Below, one piece after another: positions 34,730 to 44,300 of a stretch of 64,000 bases of DNA; position 1 is the stretch's first letter; every line of letters begins with the position of its first letter. The stretch comes from Phormidesmis priestleyi BC1401. Its GTDB lineage: Bacteria; Cyanobacteriota; Cyanobacteriia; Leptolyngbyales; Leptolyngbyaceae. The position numbers and the translations under genes were made by a program. The notes under the pieces are model-generated. The model made no database searches. It was not told where the DNA came from and was given only the letters and a program-made list of their open reading frames with translations. Location: positions 1-64,000 of the forward strand of contig NZ_LXYR01000023.1 in NCBI RefSeq assembly GCF_001650195.1. The letters run 5' to 3'.

Positions 34730-34891
34730 ATGGCTGAGAAATTACTGCTTGCAATCACAATTACATTCTCGCTCAACTGTCTTTTAGGATTCTCGGCAAC
34801 CTCAGCGACAGAGATAGCAGAGACACAGCCGTTTCAGGCAATTCAACATCAGGTGACGGTGTTAGCGAGTTCGGCACTGCACAATAAATAG
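34730..34891 (+). CDS. Small exported peptide of unknown function
   Basis: The predicted product has 53 residues and no family that I recognise. GGAGG lies ten bases before ATG 34730, a strong ribosome binding site, and a TATAAT element lies about 45 bp upstream. The N-terminus is a signal peptide: AEKLLLAITITFSLNCLLGF, then SATSATEIAET with a likely cleavage near SAT. The mature part (QPFQAIQHQVTVLASSALHNK-like) is only about 25-30 residues. It lies 177 bp ahead of the ECF sigma factor gene on the same strand. The good translation signals argue that it is real, but no homologue check was possible. Confidence 0.5.
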   Translation: MAEKLLLAITITFSLNCLLGFSATSATEIAETQPFQAIQHQVTVLASSALHNK

Positions 34892-35068
34892 CTTGAAGAA
34901 CCTACCGTTAGGCAGATTTTGGCTGAAAGCGGTAACAGATGTTTTACGTCTCCTGCAGGATATGCTGGTGAGACGACCAAAAAGATTGGGAGATAAGCAG
35001 GGAACTTCTGAAACAGAATTTGTGTCATGGGAGAAAGAATGTAGGAATGTTTAGAGCGAATTCCGCCC

Positions 35069-35728
35069 ATGAGTCAATCCCTTCCTGTATCCTGGTCTTC
35101 GGTTGAGGCAACCGCTTCTCAAACGCCAGTGCAAGCAGAAAAACTCTCTAACTACGACTTAGTTTTGCAGTGTCAGACCGAGCACCGCCCAGAGAAATCG
35201 GCGTTTGCCGAACTCATGCGGCGATATCAGTCTCACGTTGACAAAGTTCTCTATCACTTGGCTCCTGATTGGCAAGACCGCGCTGACCTCGCTCAAGAAG
35301 TGTGGATTCGTGTCTACCGCAACGTCAAACGACTCAATGACCCAATTAAGTTTCGTGGTTGGCTGAGTCGAATCGCCACCAATTTGTTTTATGACGAGTT
35401 GCGAAAGCGAAAGCGCAATTCCAGTCCGCTTTCTTTAGATGCGCCTCTGACGTTAGCTGATGGTGAGCTAGACTGGGAAATTGCATCGGCAACTCCCGGT
35501 CCTGAAGAAGATTTGACGACTCGCGAGTTTTATGATCAGCTTAATGAAGCGATCGCTGACCTACCTGAAGTGTTTCGCACCACGATCGTGCTCCGTGAAA
35601 TCGAGGGCATGGCATATGAGGAAATTGCTGAACTGACGGGCGTTTCGCTCGGAACAGTCAAATCTCGAATTGCAAGAGCGAGACATCGGTTGCAGACTCA
35701 GCTACAGCGATATTTAGACGGAGGCTAA
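35069..35728 (+). CDS. sigG: ECF (group 3) RNA polymerase sigma factor, SigG-like
   Basis: This is a 219-residue alternative sigma factor with regions 2 and 4 only. Region 2 contains FAELMRRYQSHVDKVLYHLA, ADLAQEVWIRVYRN and KFRGWLSRIATNLFYDELRK. Region 4 has LPEVFRTTIVLREIEGMAYE and a helix-turn-helix, EEIAELTGVSLGTVKSRIAR. A Pro/Glu-rich linker (near 125-150) joins them. The composition is that of the cyanobacterial SigG type, linked in studied species to envelope or general stress, but the symbol is an inference. The adjacent gene encodes a transmembrane protein with an anti-sigma-like N-terminus, which supports regulation by sequestration. Confidence 0.85.
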   Translation: MSQSLPVSWSSVEATASQTPVQAEKLSNYDLVLQCQTEHRPEKSAFAELMRRYQSHVDKVLYHLAPDWQDRADLAQEVWIRVYRNVKRLNDPIKFRGWLSRIATNLFYDELRKRKRNSSPLSLDAPLTLADGELDWEIASATPGPEEDLTTREFYDQLNEAIADLPEVFRTTIVLREIEGMAYEEIAELTGVSLGTVKSRIARARHRLQTQLQRYLDGG

Positions 35729-35825
35729 CGTTATGATCAGTCTCCGTATCGTTACGAGTCATTTCTGCTAAGATTTCTCTCGGTTGCAGCAATGATTACA
35801 ACTTGCGTCGACTGAATTTCTCAGA

Positions 35826-35854
35826 TTGACTTCGTTACACTAGCTCTCATAAAT
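35826..35854 (+). promoter_or_regulatory. Sigma-70-like promoter ahead of the anti-sigma gene
   Basis: TTGACT (35826-35831) and ATAAAT (35849-35854), 17 bp apart, resemble a housekeeping promoter. If used, transcription would begin near 35861. This excludes the ATG at 35853 and favours the ATG at 35892 as the start of the next gene. Confidence 0.45.
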
Positions 35855-35891
35855 GACTGGGTATTCTCATCCTAAGAGAAGTGATTTCACG

Positions 35892-36458
35892 ATGAACCCC
35901 AACTTAGATCCGCTTAATAATTTCATGCAACCATCTCCGATCGATCCGGCTTCTCCTGACCCTAAAGGTTCGTTTGAGTCAACTAATTCGCAGCGCGATC
36001 GCTTCGAGTTACTGAGTGCCTATTTAGATGGCGAAGTCACTGCCACCGAGCGCAAACAGGTCGAGGAGTGGCTCGTCAATGATGCCACGGTGCAAAAACT
36101 CCACGCCCGTTTGTTGATGTTGCGTCAAGGGTTCCGTTCTTTGCCTGCGCCGCAATCGAGTCAGCCTGTTGAACAGACGGTTGAAAAAGTCTTTGCCAAA
36201 ATTGAGCGTAGACCTAAGCTCTCTCTGGTCTGGGGTGGAACTGCGATCGCGGCTCTATTGGTAGGAGCGGTCACGATGTTTTCCCCGATCGGCAGACCTC
36301 CAGTTTCTCAGGTGGCGTTCAAGCCTTCGCAGCCTGCGGTCACTACTCCGCAATCTAGTGCTGACGGTGATGGATTATTAGTGGCACTCGATCAGCCAGT
36401 GTTAGCGATTCCTAACGAGGCGATCAACTCTAAAACCCCAGCGGCAATTAAGCGATAA
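35892..36458 (+). CDS. Putative transmembrane anti-sigma factor
   Basis: A protein of about 188 residues follows sigG by 163 bp. It has an Asp/Pro/Ser-rich N-terminus, then an anti-sigma-like helical segment (RFELLSAYLDGEVTATERKQ, VEEWLVNDATVQKLHARLL). A single membrane helix follows (SLVWGGTAIAALLVGAVTMF), then a Pro/Gln-rich tail expected outside the cytoplasm. The zinc-binding HxxxCxxC motif of ZAS anti-sigma factors is absent. The role follows from position and topology; the binding partner is most likely the SigG-like protein. A longer frame starts at 35853, but the promoter and an AGAGAAG purine stretch before 35892 support the shorter one. Confidence 0.75.
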   Translation: MNPNLDPLNNFMQPSPIDPASPDPKGSFESTNSQRDRFELLSAYLDGEVTATERKQVEEWLVNDATVQKLHARLLMLRQGFRSLPAPQSSQPVEQTVEKVFAKIERRPKLSLVWGGTAIAALLVGAVTMFSPIGRPPVSQVAFKPSQPAVTTPQSSADGDGLLVALDQPVLAIPNEAINSKTPAAIKR

Positions 36459-36482
36459 CAACTCTGCCCATTAAAATTTGAC

Positions 36483-36977
36483 CTATCTTTGCTGATAGTC
36501 CGCAGTTAGTAGGTCTGGCTGCGGATTATTTCTTGCATCCCATTTGCCACTTGTAACGGGAATTCCTTCGAGACGCTGGATCTGTTGGAGTGTCATCAGA
36601 TAAACCCAAGCTAACCCAAATGAGTCTTGAGTCAAACTAAAAACCTCAATTTGCTGACGTTGATAGTCATTTTCACCGAGTTTTTGGGATGGAAAAAAGC
36701 GGTTTAGCATTTCCGGCTCGTGCTTCTCATAATCATCTAGCACGTCTAGAATTTTGGGATCTGTGAATGAGAGCAAGGAGCCATAAATCTGATTGGCTCC
36801 GATCGTCATAGCAGGGTAGCCGAGAGGCAGATGGTAGAAACATCCAACGGCGATCGCGTGATGCGCTCTGATCATTTTCCCTGCACAAAATCGCTGTTCA
36901 GGAGTTGCGCCCGGTTTGAGAATTTCTTCGGGCTGAAGGGTGCCGTAGGTGAAAATTTGAATCAGAGGTTGACTCAT
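36483..36977 (-). CDS. Gamma-glutamylcyclotransferase-fold protein
   Basis: This protein of about 164 residues belongs to the GGCT-like (AIG2/BtrG) superfamily. The N-terminal signature FTYGTLQPEE (YGTL) is followed by GCFYHLPLGYPAM and, in the middle, FTDPKILDVLDDYEKHEPEM. There the Glu of DDYEKHE corresponds to the catalytic acid that removes a proton from the gamma-glutamyl amine. Members cleave gamma-glutamyl peptides to 5-oxoproline or act on unknown amines; the substrate is not defined here. I prefer ATG 36977 (MSQPLIQIFTYG) over an in-frame TTG seven codons upstream. It converges with the anti-sigma gene, leaving 24 bp. Confidence 0.85.
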   Translation of the reverse strand: MSQPLIQIFTYGTLQPEEILKPGATPEQRFCAGKMIRAHHAIAVGCFYHLPLGYPAMTIGANQIYGSLLSFTDPKILDVLDDYEKHEPEMLNRFFPSQKLGENDYQRQQIEVFSLTQDSFGLAWVYLMTLQQIQRLEGIPVTSGKWDARNNPQPDLLTADYQQR

Positions 36978-37044
36978 CTGAAGTTTCTCGACGCGCAAAT
37001 CTAACTATTTTTAGCTTAGAACACGTCCGGTTAAAAGTAGGGTG

Positions 37045-37063
37045 CGTTACTGGAAGCGTAACG
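37045..37063. repeat. Short inverted repeat, REP-like
   Basis: CGTTAC and GTAACG flank a 7-base loop within GGTGCGTTAC...GTAACGGC, the form of the short 'GTGCGTTAC' palindromes dispersed in cyanobacterial genomes. It lies between the gamma-glutamylcyclotransferase gene and the substrate-binding protein gene and may be an eroded copy. Confidence 0.4.
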
Positions 37064-37079
37064 GCTTACAAGAACGACG

Positions 37080-37964
37080 CTATTTCGACTGCAAAAATTC
37101 TCGAACCACCTGCTTCACATCTTCTTTCTTGCCGTCAACTCTGTAGTTTAGTTCCTGCATCTTTTTCTCAGAGATTGTGTTGCCCAACTGATCCAGCACT
37201 TGCTTTAGTTCGGGGTGTTTGCGAAGCGTGTCTTGACGCACGATCGGAGCCGCTTCGTAAGGAGGAAAATATTGGCGATCGTCTTTCAGCACCACCAGAT
37301 CTAAAGTCGGAATTAAGCCATCGGTCGTGTTGCCTGCCACCAAATCTACCTGCTTGTCAGTCAGTGCCCGATAGAGCAATCCTAGATCCATCACTTTAGG
37401 AGCGTCTGCAAATTTGAGATTATAAGTCTTAGATAATCCTGGAAAGCCATCTTCACGATTTAGAAACTCAAATCCAAATCCGGCGCGCCATTGAGGAGTA
37501 TATTTTGCCGCCTGTGAAAGGGTTTGCACGTTATATTTTCGGGCATCGTCACCGCGAATCACCATTGCAAACGAGTTGTTAAATCCGAAAGGTGCCGTCC
37601 ATTCTAGTTTGAAGCGCCGGGGATATTCTTGCTTCAGTTGCTCAGTCACTTTTTTAGCATCTCCGATCGCCGGAAACTTCAAAATCGTCGTATAAGCGGT
37701 GCCTGTATATTCTGGATAAATATCGAGATCTCCAGAAAGCATTCCTTGTTGGCAGATAATCGTCCCGCCTAAGTTGAAGCGGCGATCGACCTTCAAACTC
37801 GTTTTATTTTCAATTTGCTGCGCGAGAATTTCTCCTAAAATCACTTGCTCGGTGAAGTTTTTAGTGCCAATGACGATGCGATCTCCACCCGAATTGCAGG
37901 CAGAAACCCCAGCAATCATTGCAACGGTTAGCAGAAAGAAGACAAAAAATCGTTTCAGGTTCAT
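37080..37964 (-). CDS. Glycine betaine/choline-type ABC transporter, substrate-binding lipoprotein
   Basis: This 294-residue type II periplasmic binding protein is of the OpuAC/OsmF class. The signal peptide ends in the lipobox IAGVSAC (Cys23), so it is membrane-tethered. The domain begins IVIGTKNFTEQVILGEILAQ and contains LDIYPEYTGTAYTTIL with aromatic residues that would cage a quaternary amine, and later YFPPYEAAPIVRQDTL. It is the third gene of a three-gene operon, and its start overlaps the permease stop by four bases (ATGA-type). The likely substrates are glycine betaine, choline or a related osmolyte; sequence alone does not distinguish them. Confidence 0.9.
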   Translation of the reverse strand: MNLKRFFVFFLLTVAMIAGVSACNSGGDRIVIGTKNFTEQVILGEILAQQIENKTSLKVDRRFNLGGTIICQQGMLSGDLDIYPEYTGTAYTTILKFPAIGDAKKVTEQLKQEYPRRFKLEWTAPFGFNNSFAMVIRGDDARKYNVQTLSQAAKYTPQWRAGFGFEFLNREDGFPGLSKTYNLKFADAPKVMDLGLLYRALTDKQVDLVAGNTTDGLIPTLDLVVLKDDRQYFPPYEAAPIVRQDTLRKHPELKQVLDQLGNTISEKKMQELNYRVDGKKEDVKQVVREFLQSK

Positions 37965-38587
37965 TTCTTTACGGTAAGGCGACGCTCAATCCAACCCAGG
38001 AAAAAATCTGCGGTTAGAGCCATTATTGCAGCCGGAATCGCACCCGCCAAAATTAACTGACTATCGACCACCGCAACTCCCCGAAAAATGAATTCTCCTA
38101 AACCCCCTGCCCCGATCGCGGCTGCAATGGTCGCTAATCCCACTCCGATCACCGTCGCTAATCGGACTCCTCCCAAAATCACCCCCAACGCAAGTGGAAT
38201 CTCGACCTGAACTAAAAGCTGTCGATCGGTCATGCCCATTCCCTTTCCTGCCTCTCTGACAGCCGGATCGACTCCCATAATTCCGATATAGGTATTGCGG
38301 ATAATCGGCAAAAGCGAGTAGAGAATTAGCGCCACGATCGCCGTTCTTGCCCCAATGCCTCCAATTAGCGGCACCGGAATCAGAAACCCAAAAATCGCCA
38401 AACTTGGCATCGTTTGCACCGCATTGGCAAAGCCGAGCACGGGTCTACTCAACTTGGGTTTGCGCGTGATCAAAATTCCGAGGGGAATGCCGATCAGAAT
38501 GGCGATCGAGATTGCCGTCACGACTAGAAATAAATGCTGTCCACTGCGCTGTAAGATCTCTTCGCCATAGCGATTTAAGAATTCCAT
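37961..38587 (-). CDS. Glycine betaine-type ABC transporter, permease
   Basis: This 208-residue integral membrane subunit has about five or six helices. The N-terminal FLVVTAISIAILIGIPLGIL helix is followed by ANAVQTMPSLAIFGFLIPVP and LYSLLPIIRNTYIGIMGVDP. The EAA-type coupling loop is EAGKGMGMTDRQLLVQVEIP, which contacts the ATPase. Only one permease gene is present, whereas OpuC and Yeh/Osm systems often have two, so it may act as a homodimer. Its start lies within the last 13 bases of the ATPase gene, which indicates tight translational coupling. Confidence 0.93.
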   Translation of the reverse strand: MEFLNRYGEEILQRSGQHLFLVVTAISIAILIGIPLGILITRKPKLSRPVLGFANAVQTMPSLAIFGFLIPVPLIGGIGARTAIVALILYSLLPIIRNTYIGIMGVDPAVREAGKGMGMTDRQLLVQVEIPLALGVILGGVRLATVIGVGLATIAAAIGAGGLGEFIFRGVAVVDSQLILAGAIPAAIMALTADFFLGWIERRLTVKK

Positions 38588-39330
38588 TCTCCTCTTGCCC
38601 TCAAAAATGCTTGCGCTTCTGGATGCGTCGATCGCTTAAATTCCTCTGGGGTTGCCAGCACCACTAACTCTCCGGCTTGCATTAAGCCAATTCGAGAGCC
38701 GAGGGTGAAGGCTTCCTGAATATCGTGAGTCACGAACACGATCGTTTTGCCAAGACGCTGCTGCAACTGCCGAAATTCTTGCTGAAGCTCGACGCGAGTG
38801 ATCGGATCAAGTGCCCCAAACGGCTCATCCATCAATAAAATTGGCGGATCGGCAGCTAACGCTCTCGCCACTCCGACTCGTTGCCGTTGCCCTCCAGAAA
38901 GTTGGTGAGGATATCGGTCAGCAAAGCGATCGGGTTCTAATCCCACGAGTTCTAATAGCTCAACGACGCGCTTTTGAATGCGCGACGGCTCCCAGTTTTG
39001 TAGCGACGGCACGACTCCAATATTTCGCTCGATGGTGAAGTGAGGAAACAGCCCGACTTCCTGAATCACATAGCCAATTTGCCGCCGCAGTTGAATCGGA
39101 TTCCACTCGCGAGTCGAGACCCCTTCGACTTGTACATCTCCGATCGTCGGAGTCAGCAGGCGATTGATCAGCCGGAGCGTCGTCGTTTTACCGCAGCCAC
39201 TCCGACCTAGCAAGACCAGGGTTTCTCCTGCCTCGATTTTAAAGTTGAGGTTAAGCACGAGTGGACGCTGACCCAACTGATACGTGACGTTGTGAAACTC
39301 GACTGCGATCGCCTTTGATGTGCTCTGCAT
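38575..39330 (-). CDS. Glycine betaine-type ABC transporter, ATP-binding subunit
   Basis: This is a 251-residue ATPase. Walker A is LLGRSGCGKTTTLRL, the Q-loop is in IGYVIQEVGLFPHF, the signature is LSGGQRQRVGVARALA, Walker B is ILLMDEPFGALDP, and the H-loop is FVTHD. A regulatory CBS domain, common in OpuA-type ATPases, is absent. I start at ATG 39330, since the two-codon longer frame begins with TTG; GAGGCGG upstream could serve as the ribosome binding site. It is the first gene of the transporter operon. No clear promoter was found in the 112 bp before it. Confidence 0.94.
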   Translation of the reverse strand: MQSTSKAIAVEFHNVTYQLGQRPLVLNLNFKIEAGETLVLLGRSGCGKTTTLRLINRLLTPTIGDVQVEGVSTREWNPIQLRRQIGYVIQEVGLFPHFTIERNIGVVPSLQNWEPSRIQKRVVELLELVGLEPDRFADRYPHQLSGGQRQRVGVARALAADPPILLMDEPFGALDPITRVELQQEFRQLQQRLGKTIVFVTHDIQEAFTLGSRIGLMQAGELVVLATPEEFKRSTHPEAQAFLRARGEWNS

Positions 39331-39442
39331 TCTCAAACCGCCTCAATGGAGCAAATTCTGATTGACACATCAAAAACCATTTTCGAGTGGTTCTGAAGAG
39401 AGATTCTCCGAATGCTTCACCCCTACGATCTTTGAGTTGATG

Positions 39443-41179
39443 TTAGTAACCGTTGCGATCGTAGTCTCCTCCCATCACATCAACGTGATAGCGTTCGGGT
39501 GCTAACAACACCTGCATTCCTCTGCCTCCACATAGGCGTGAAAAAATTTGCAGTGAAGCCAGCCTTTCTTGCTGAAGGGTTGTCAAATTTGGATGCAAGG
39601 CTGTGATTTCAATGAGCGATAGCTCAAATAAAGGATCTGCTTTTAAGGTTGCTAGAAAGCCATCAAATCCAAGGCAGCTTAATCCATAAATCAGTCGTTT
39701 GCTAAGTTCTGGCTGGGGACGATTTTTAGAACCAAAAATGTAACCGCCGTGGGTGTCAATCTTGCCTGTAAAAAAGTCCAAACTTAGGGAAACGTAATCG
39801 CGAAAACTTAGAAATGGTTTATTTAAAGCTTGACTGACAATCCCAATATTTTTCTCTTGACCTGTTTTAGGATCACGATATTTCTCCTGATAGTTTGTGC
39901 AGTCAAAATAGGTAAAAAGTTCAGCGATCGATTTCTGATTTTCCTCCAGCCCGATTTGCAGTTGTCGCTCTGACAAAGGCTTTTGTTCACGAATAAACAA
40001 GTAGTCTAGAAAGCCTAATCCAACAGCATCAATTAGCTGACCGTCTTCAGATTGATTCACGATACCAAGCTGGTTTGCTTGCCGCGTTTTTTTGCTTCCT
40101 CCTAATAAGTTTCTGACCATCACATTACCCAATCGATAGCCACCATCGCGAGTTTTTGCGGGAAAGCTAAAGTAGTTTGCCGACGTAGAAGCTAACTTAA
40201 GTGCCATGTCTCCTTCATTGCAAAATAAGTAGGCTTCTTGAAAGCGACGCAGCGACGATCGTAAAGTGTTTGCTCGACCTGACACGATCGCTTCTGCTGG
40301 GATATCGGGCGCGACTAAAACAAGTTTTCCTAAACTAAACACATTACCAATGTCAGAAGAAGGGCGTTTGTTTCGATTATTCACATCCAAACTGCCGATC
40401 GAGGCGGGATCAAATACATCAGACAAGATTCGGACAGCATTCGTAACTACAAATGCGCCCATACTATGACCAATGAAAGAGAGCCGAATTCGTCGTTGAT
40501 TCCAAGGCAACAGCGCTTGATCTAACTGTCGAATAAACTCGACCAAATCAGCTACGCCATAGTTAGAAGCTCGAAAGGTGTCTCGAAAATAGTTAGTCAG
40601 TCTGAGGGCGACGATCGTTAAAATCGGCGAGACAGCCACTAATGAAAGAATTAAAAGAATCACAGACGCTAGGAGAACTTCTAAACCAGAAGTCCGAGAT
40701 AACGCTACGAAAATGCCAGCGATCGTTCCAATTAAACCAACTGCAATCCCAACAATTCCCAACTTTGAAATCAGGCTCATTGACCTAGGTAATGCCTGTT
40801 CAGTAAATTTAATTTTGTCTTTAAAACTTCCAGATTCATCTTCAGAAATTTTCTCTGAAGACCATCGATAGCCAATGACTAACAGCCCTTTGGGAGCTTG
40901 CTGATAATGTTGAGAAATGTATTCACAGGTTGTTTGATACCACCATTCTGCACCAGATTGTCCTGTGTTGTATCCATGAATCATCACTAAAATTTCTGCA
41001 TCTTCCTGATGGTCTTTGAGATGTTGAGTGATGTCTTGAATAAATGTTTCTGGGTCAGTTTGATCTTTAACTTGTGATTGATCCTCAATATTAATGGGAG
41101 CCGTACTAATGACCAAATAACCTGGAACTTGGCAATTCTCTAGCTTTAACTTTTGAATCGTGAGTAAATGATTGCTCAT
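39443..41179 (-). CDS. Membrane-anchored alpha/beta hydrolase of unknown substrate
   Basis: This is a 578-residue protein. The start is ATG 41179, with GGAGG eight bases upstream; the 68-codon longer frame lacks support. The alpha/beta-hydrolase core has an oxyanion-type segment, VMIHGYNTGQSG (65-76), and the nucleophile elbow GHSMG (237-241, Ser239). Two membrane helices (about 140-162 and 167-193) interrupt it. The C-terminal 330 residues contain a Ser/Asp region (LVLVAPDIPAEAIVSGRANT) resembling DUF900-type hydrolases, then a long domain that I do not recognise, ending VMGGDYDRNGY. It sits about 200 bp downstream of rpoC2... in transcriptional order it precedes nothing. Substrate, topology and partner are unknown. 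Confidence 0.7.
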   Translation of the reverse strand: MSNHLLTIQKLKLENCQVPGYLVISTAPINIEDQSQVKDQTDPETFIQDITQHLKDHQEDAEILVMIHGYNTGQSGAEWWYQTTCEYISQHYQQAPKGLLVIGYRWSSEKISEDESGSFKDKIKFTEQALPRSMSLISKLGIVGIAVGLIGTIAGIFVALSRTSGLEVLLASVILLILSLVAVSPILTIVALRLTNYFRDTFRASNYGVADLVEFIRQLDQALLPWNQRRIRLSFIGHSMGAFVVTNAVRILSDVFDPASIGSLDVNNRNKRPSSDIGNVFSLGKLVLVAPDIPAEAIVSGRANTLRSSLRRFQEAYLFCNEGDMALKLASTSANYFSFPAKTRDGGYRLGNVMVRNLLGGSKKTRQANQLGIVNQSEDGQLIDAVGLGFLDYLFIREQKPLSERQLQIGLEENQKSIAELFTYFDCTNYQEKYRDPKTGQEKNIGIVSQALNKPFLSFRDYVSLSLDFFTGKIDTHGGYIFGSKNRPQPELSKRLIYGLSCLGFDGFLATLKADPLFELSLIEITALHPNLTTLQQERLASLQIFSRLCGGRGMQVLLAPERYHVDVMGGDYDRNGY

Positions 41180-41386
41180 ACATCTAACCTCCGATGATAG
41201 ATAGTTTGGAGATGCAACTGCGATCGCATCATGATAGCGTGTCCTGCCACACTCATGAATCGAGTTGCCATCGCGTTTGGGTGAACTACACAAAAAATCC
41301 CCCCCACTTCGTAATAATGGAGAGGAAATTAAAATTGATTTGTAGAGACAATTCGACGAAATATCTCTATAAATGATGGACATTAG

Positions 41387-44300
41387 TTAGAGTTCGTCAT
41401 CCACCTCAATGTCGTCATCGTCATCTACGTCATCTGCGTCATCGACTCCATCATCAATCAGATCGTCATCCTCCAAAATAGGAGAGAAGACATCGGATTC
41501 TACGGCATCAGGAGCATCAGGAGCATCAGGAGCATCAGGAGCATCAGGAACTACGCCGCCAAAGCTCTCAAAACTGAAACTTGGACGCTCATCAAAGCTA
41601 TCCAAACCATAGCTGCGGGCAGTGCGATCGTCAAGCACAACCTCGTTGAGATCGGCATCGTCATCAAACACCGGAGAGCCATCATACGCGATGTCCATGT
41701 CAGGCGTTCCCGTCTCCTCATAGGCATTGAAGCCCGTCCCCGCAGGAATCAAACGACCGATAATCACGTTCTCTTTGAGACCGCGTAACCAGTCAGACTT
41801 GCCCTCGATCGCTGCCTCAGTCAAGACACGAGTCGTCTCTTGGAAACTCGCCGCCGAGATGAAACTGTCGGTGTTGAGCGACGCTTTAGTGATACCCAAC
41901 AGCACCGGAGTGTATTCCGCCGGGGCACCTCCCGTAATCGACATTGCCTCATTGACTTGATCGATTTGATAGAGTTCGACCAATTCACCGGGCAGCATCG
42001 TCGTGTCTCCGCCATCATCGACGCGACCTTTAGAGGTCATCTGTCTCACCACGACTTCGATATGTTTGTCAGAAATATCAACGCCTTGAGACTGATAAAC
42101 TGACTGAACCTCGTTCACCAAGAAGGTTTGCACCTCTCGCAAACTAAGCATCGAAGCATCGTGAATTCCGAGGGTTTCTTTGTTTGCCCGGAACAACACC
42201 TCAAGCAGTTCATGAGGGTTGGCGGGTCCATCGGTCAGCCGTTCTCCAGATAGCACATCTTGACCATCCGAGATGATTAGGTTTTGACCTGGACCGATCG
42301 GATATTCGGTAATCAGTCCTTCTTTATCCACGACCTTAACTTCTACTGAGTCATCTTCGCCGTAGACCACTTGAGCGCTGCCCGATCGTTCAGCCAAGAT
42401 GCAAGATTCTTTGGGTTTCCGGGCTTCTAGAAGTTCCTCAATTCTCGGCAAACCTTGAATGATGTCTCCGGTCTTAGTCCGCTCAAAAATCAGCAGTACT
42501 AAGTTATCGCCCCGTTGCACCAAGTCACCGTCATCAACGTGAAGCACGGCGCCTGGAGACACTCGATAAGGGCGCGCAATTCGCATCGTCACCTGAGCAT
42601 CGCCAACCTCAAGCACCTGCCCCGAATCTTCTAACTTGATGCCCGATGCCAGATCAGAACCTGCCACCATCAAGTCACCAGAATTAACAGCAGGCTTCTT
42701 GTTTTTTGTCTCAATGACAACTTTGTCTGCGTCTCGGACAATCAGAATCCGACGAATCGACTCAGATCCGCCGCGAATTCCCTGAATCTCACCCGCTTCT
42801 TTACACTGAATCTCAGTTCGAGCAACGACCGCGCCAGGAGTAATTTGGTCGCCGTCTTTCACTAAAACGTGGGTGTGGGTGCTGCCTTGAGTCGTATCCG
42901 CCGAAATATCGCGACGAATCACCAAGGATTCTAGAATCACCAGTTGCAGGCGCATCACTTCAGGATCGGTTTCATCGGGAATTAACTCAATGTCAGCGGC
43001 TAACTGAGCATCTTTGTCGATTTCCAGAAGTAGCTGAGTCCGCAGGAGGTCTACCCCTTCGACAGATCGCACCCGCTCACCATCCTTGTAAGGCAAACGC
43101 TGAATGGCTCGTAGGCGAATTGCACGCCCAGAATCTTCGCTCACTGACTCCTGGCTAGGAACAGACGGCTCATTGGGAACCTTAAATTCTGTCACCGGAC
43201 GCAGCAAAATCGCTGGACCTTCGGGCGTTTCGATATACTCCGCATAGCGCAGTTCATCCACGGTCAATCCAGGCATCACCTGCTGACCAGGATTGACCAA
43301 CGCCGCTTCCTTCGTCACAACCGTATCGAGGTTGTCGATCATGTGGAGATCACCGGGTTTCACCACAATCTCTCGCAGAATGTCGTTCTTTTGAGTCACC
43401 TCAATCACGCCATTGCTTTGACAGAAAATGTCTTTGACCACTTCGGTGCCAGCCTCGACATATTGACCGTCTTCCACAAGCAACAGAGAAATATCTTTGT
43501 TGACTTCATGGGCTTCTTCGGCAATCCACAAAAGGGTGCCGCCCTGAATGACTTCATAGCCCTGCTTAGCTTTGCCGCGTTTAGCGATTTCGACTCCCGA
43601 ATATTTGATGATGCCACCCGTTTGAGTGCGGTAGCGATCGTCAACCAATTCAGCAACGGTTTGACCGTTTGTGACCTGAGTGCCAGGAGTCGCCTTCAGC
43701 AAGAAGGTCTGATTGCTGTTGGTCTCCAGCATATACTGGTCGCCGCCGCGCCCTTGGTGAGTTTCGACTCGGACACGAGCTTGATCAAGCATCACCGAAG
43801 CGGTAATAATCTCGATCTCACGTCCGCCTTTACCTTCAGCTTGATCTGGTAAACGAACCACCCCACCGTTTTCAGTAACGAGCTTCGTTTCCGCTATCAC
43901 ACCGTTGGCTTGAATCTGGTCGCCGTTTTTGACGACAGGCTCAGCACCCGGCGGTAGGTTGTAAACTTCACCAGAGAGAATCCAGATTAAGCCGCCTCTT
44001 TGAGCAATTCGAGTCGTGTTGCCCTGACGGTCTTTCTTCTCTTCAGGCACCAGGTCTTCAAACTTGACTTCACCTGCTAAGTCAGAAGCTACGTCTTTGG
44101 CGGCTTTCTCAGTGGTTTTGCGCCCTCGACCAGTCAGGGGAACTTCTGCCATGATCTGCCCAGCTTTCACCTGCTGTTTATCGCGGACTAATAGAGTCGA
44201 TCCCTGCAAGACCGAGAAGGGTTGCTTCCGCCCATCTTTGTTTTCTAAGAGAACATTGGTGTCAGCTCCGGTAGATTCAACGATCAGAGCGTCTTCCCCG

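Noticed and set aside
43343-43852. 169-codon plus-strand frame opposite rpoC2
   Set aside because: It is fully contained in a certain core gene on the other strand and has no start signal.
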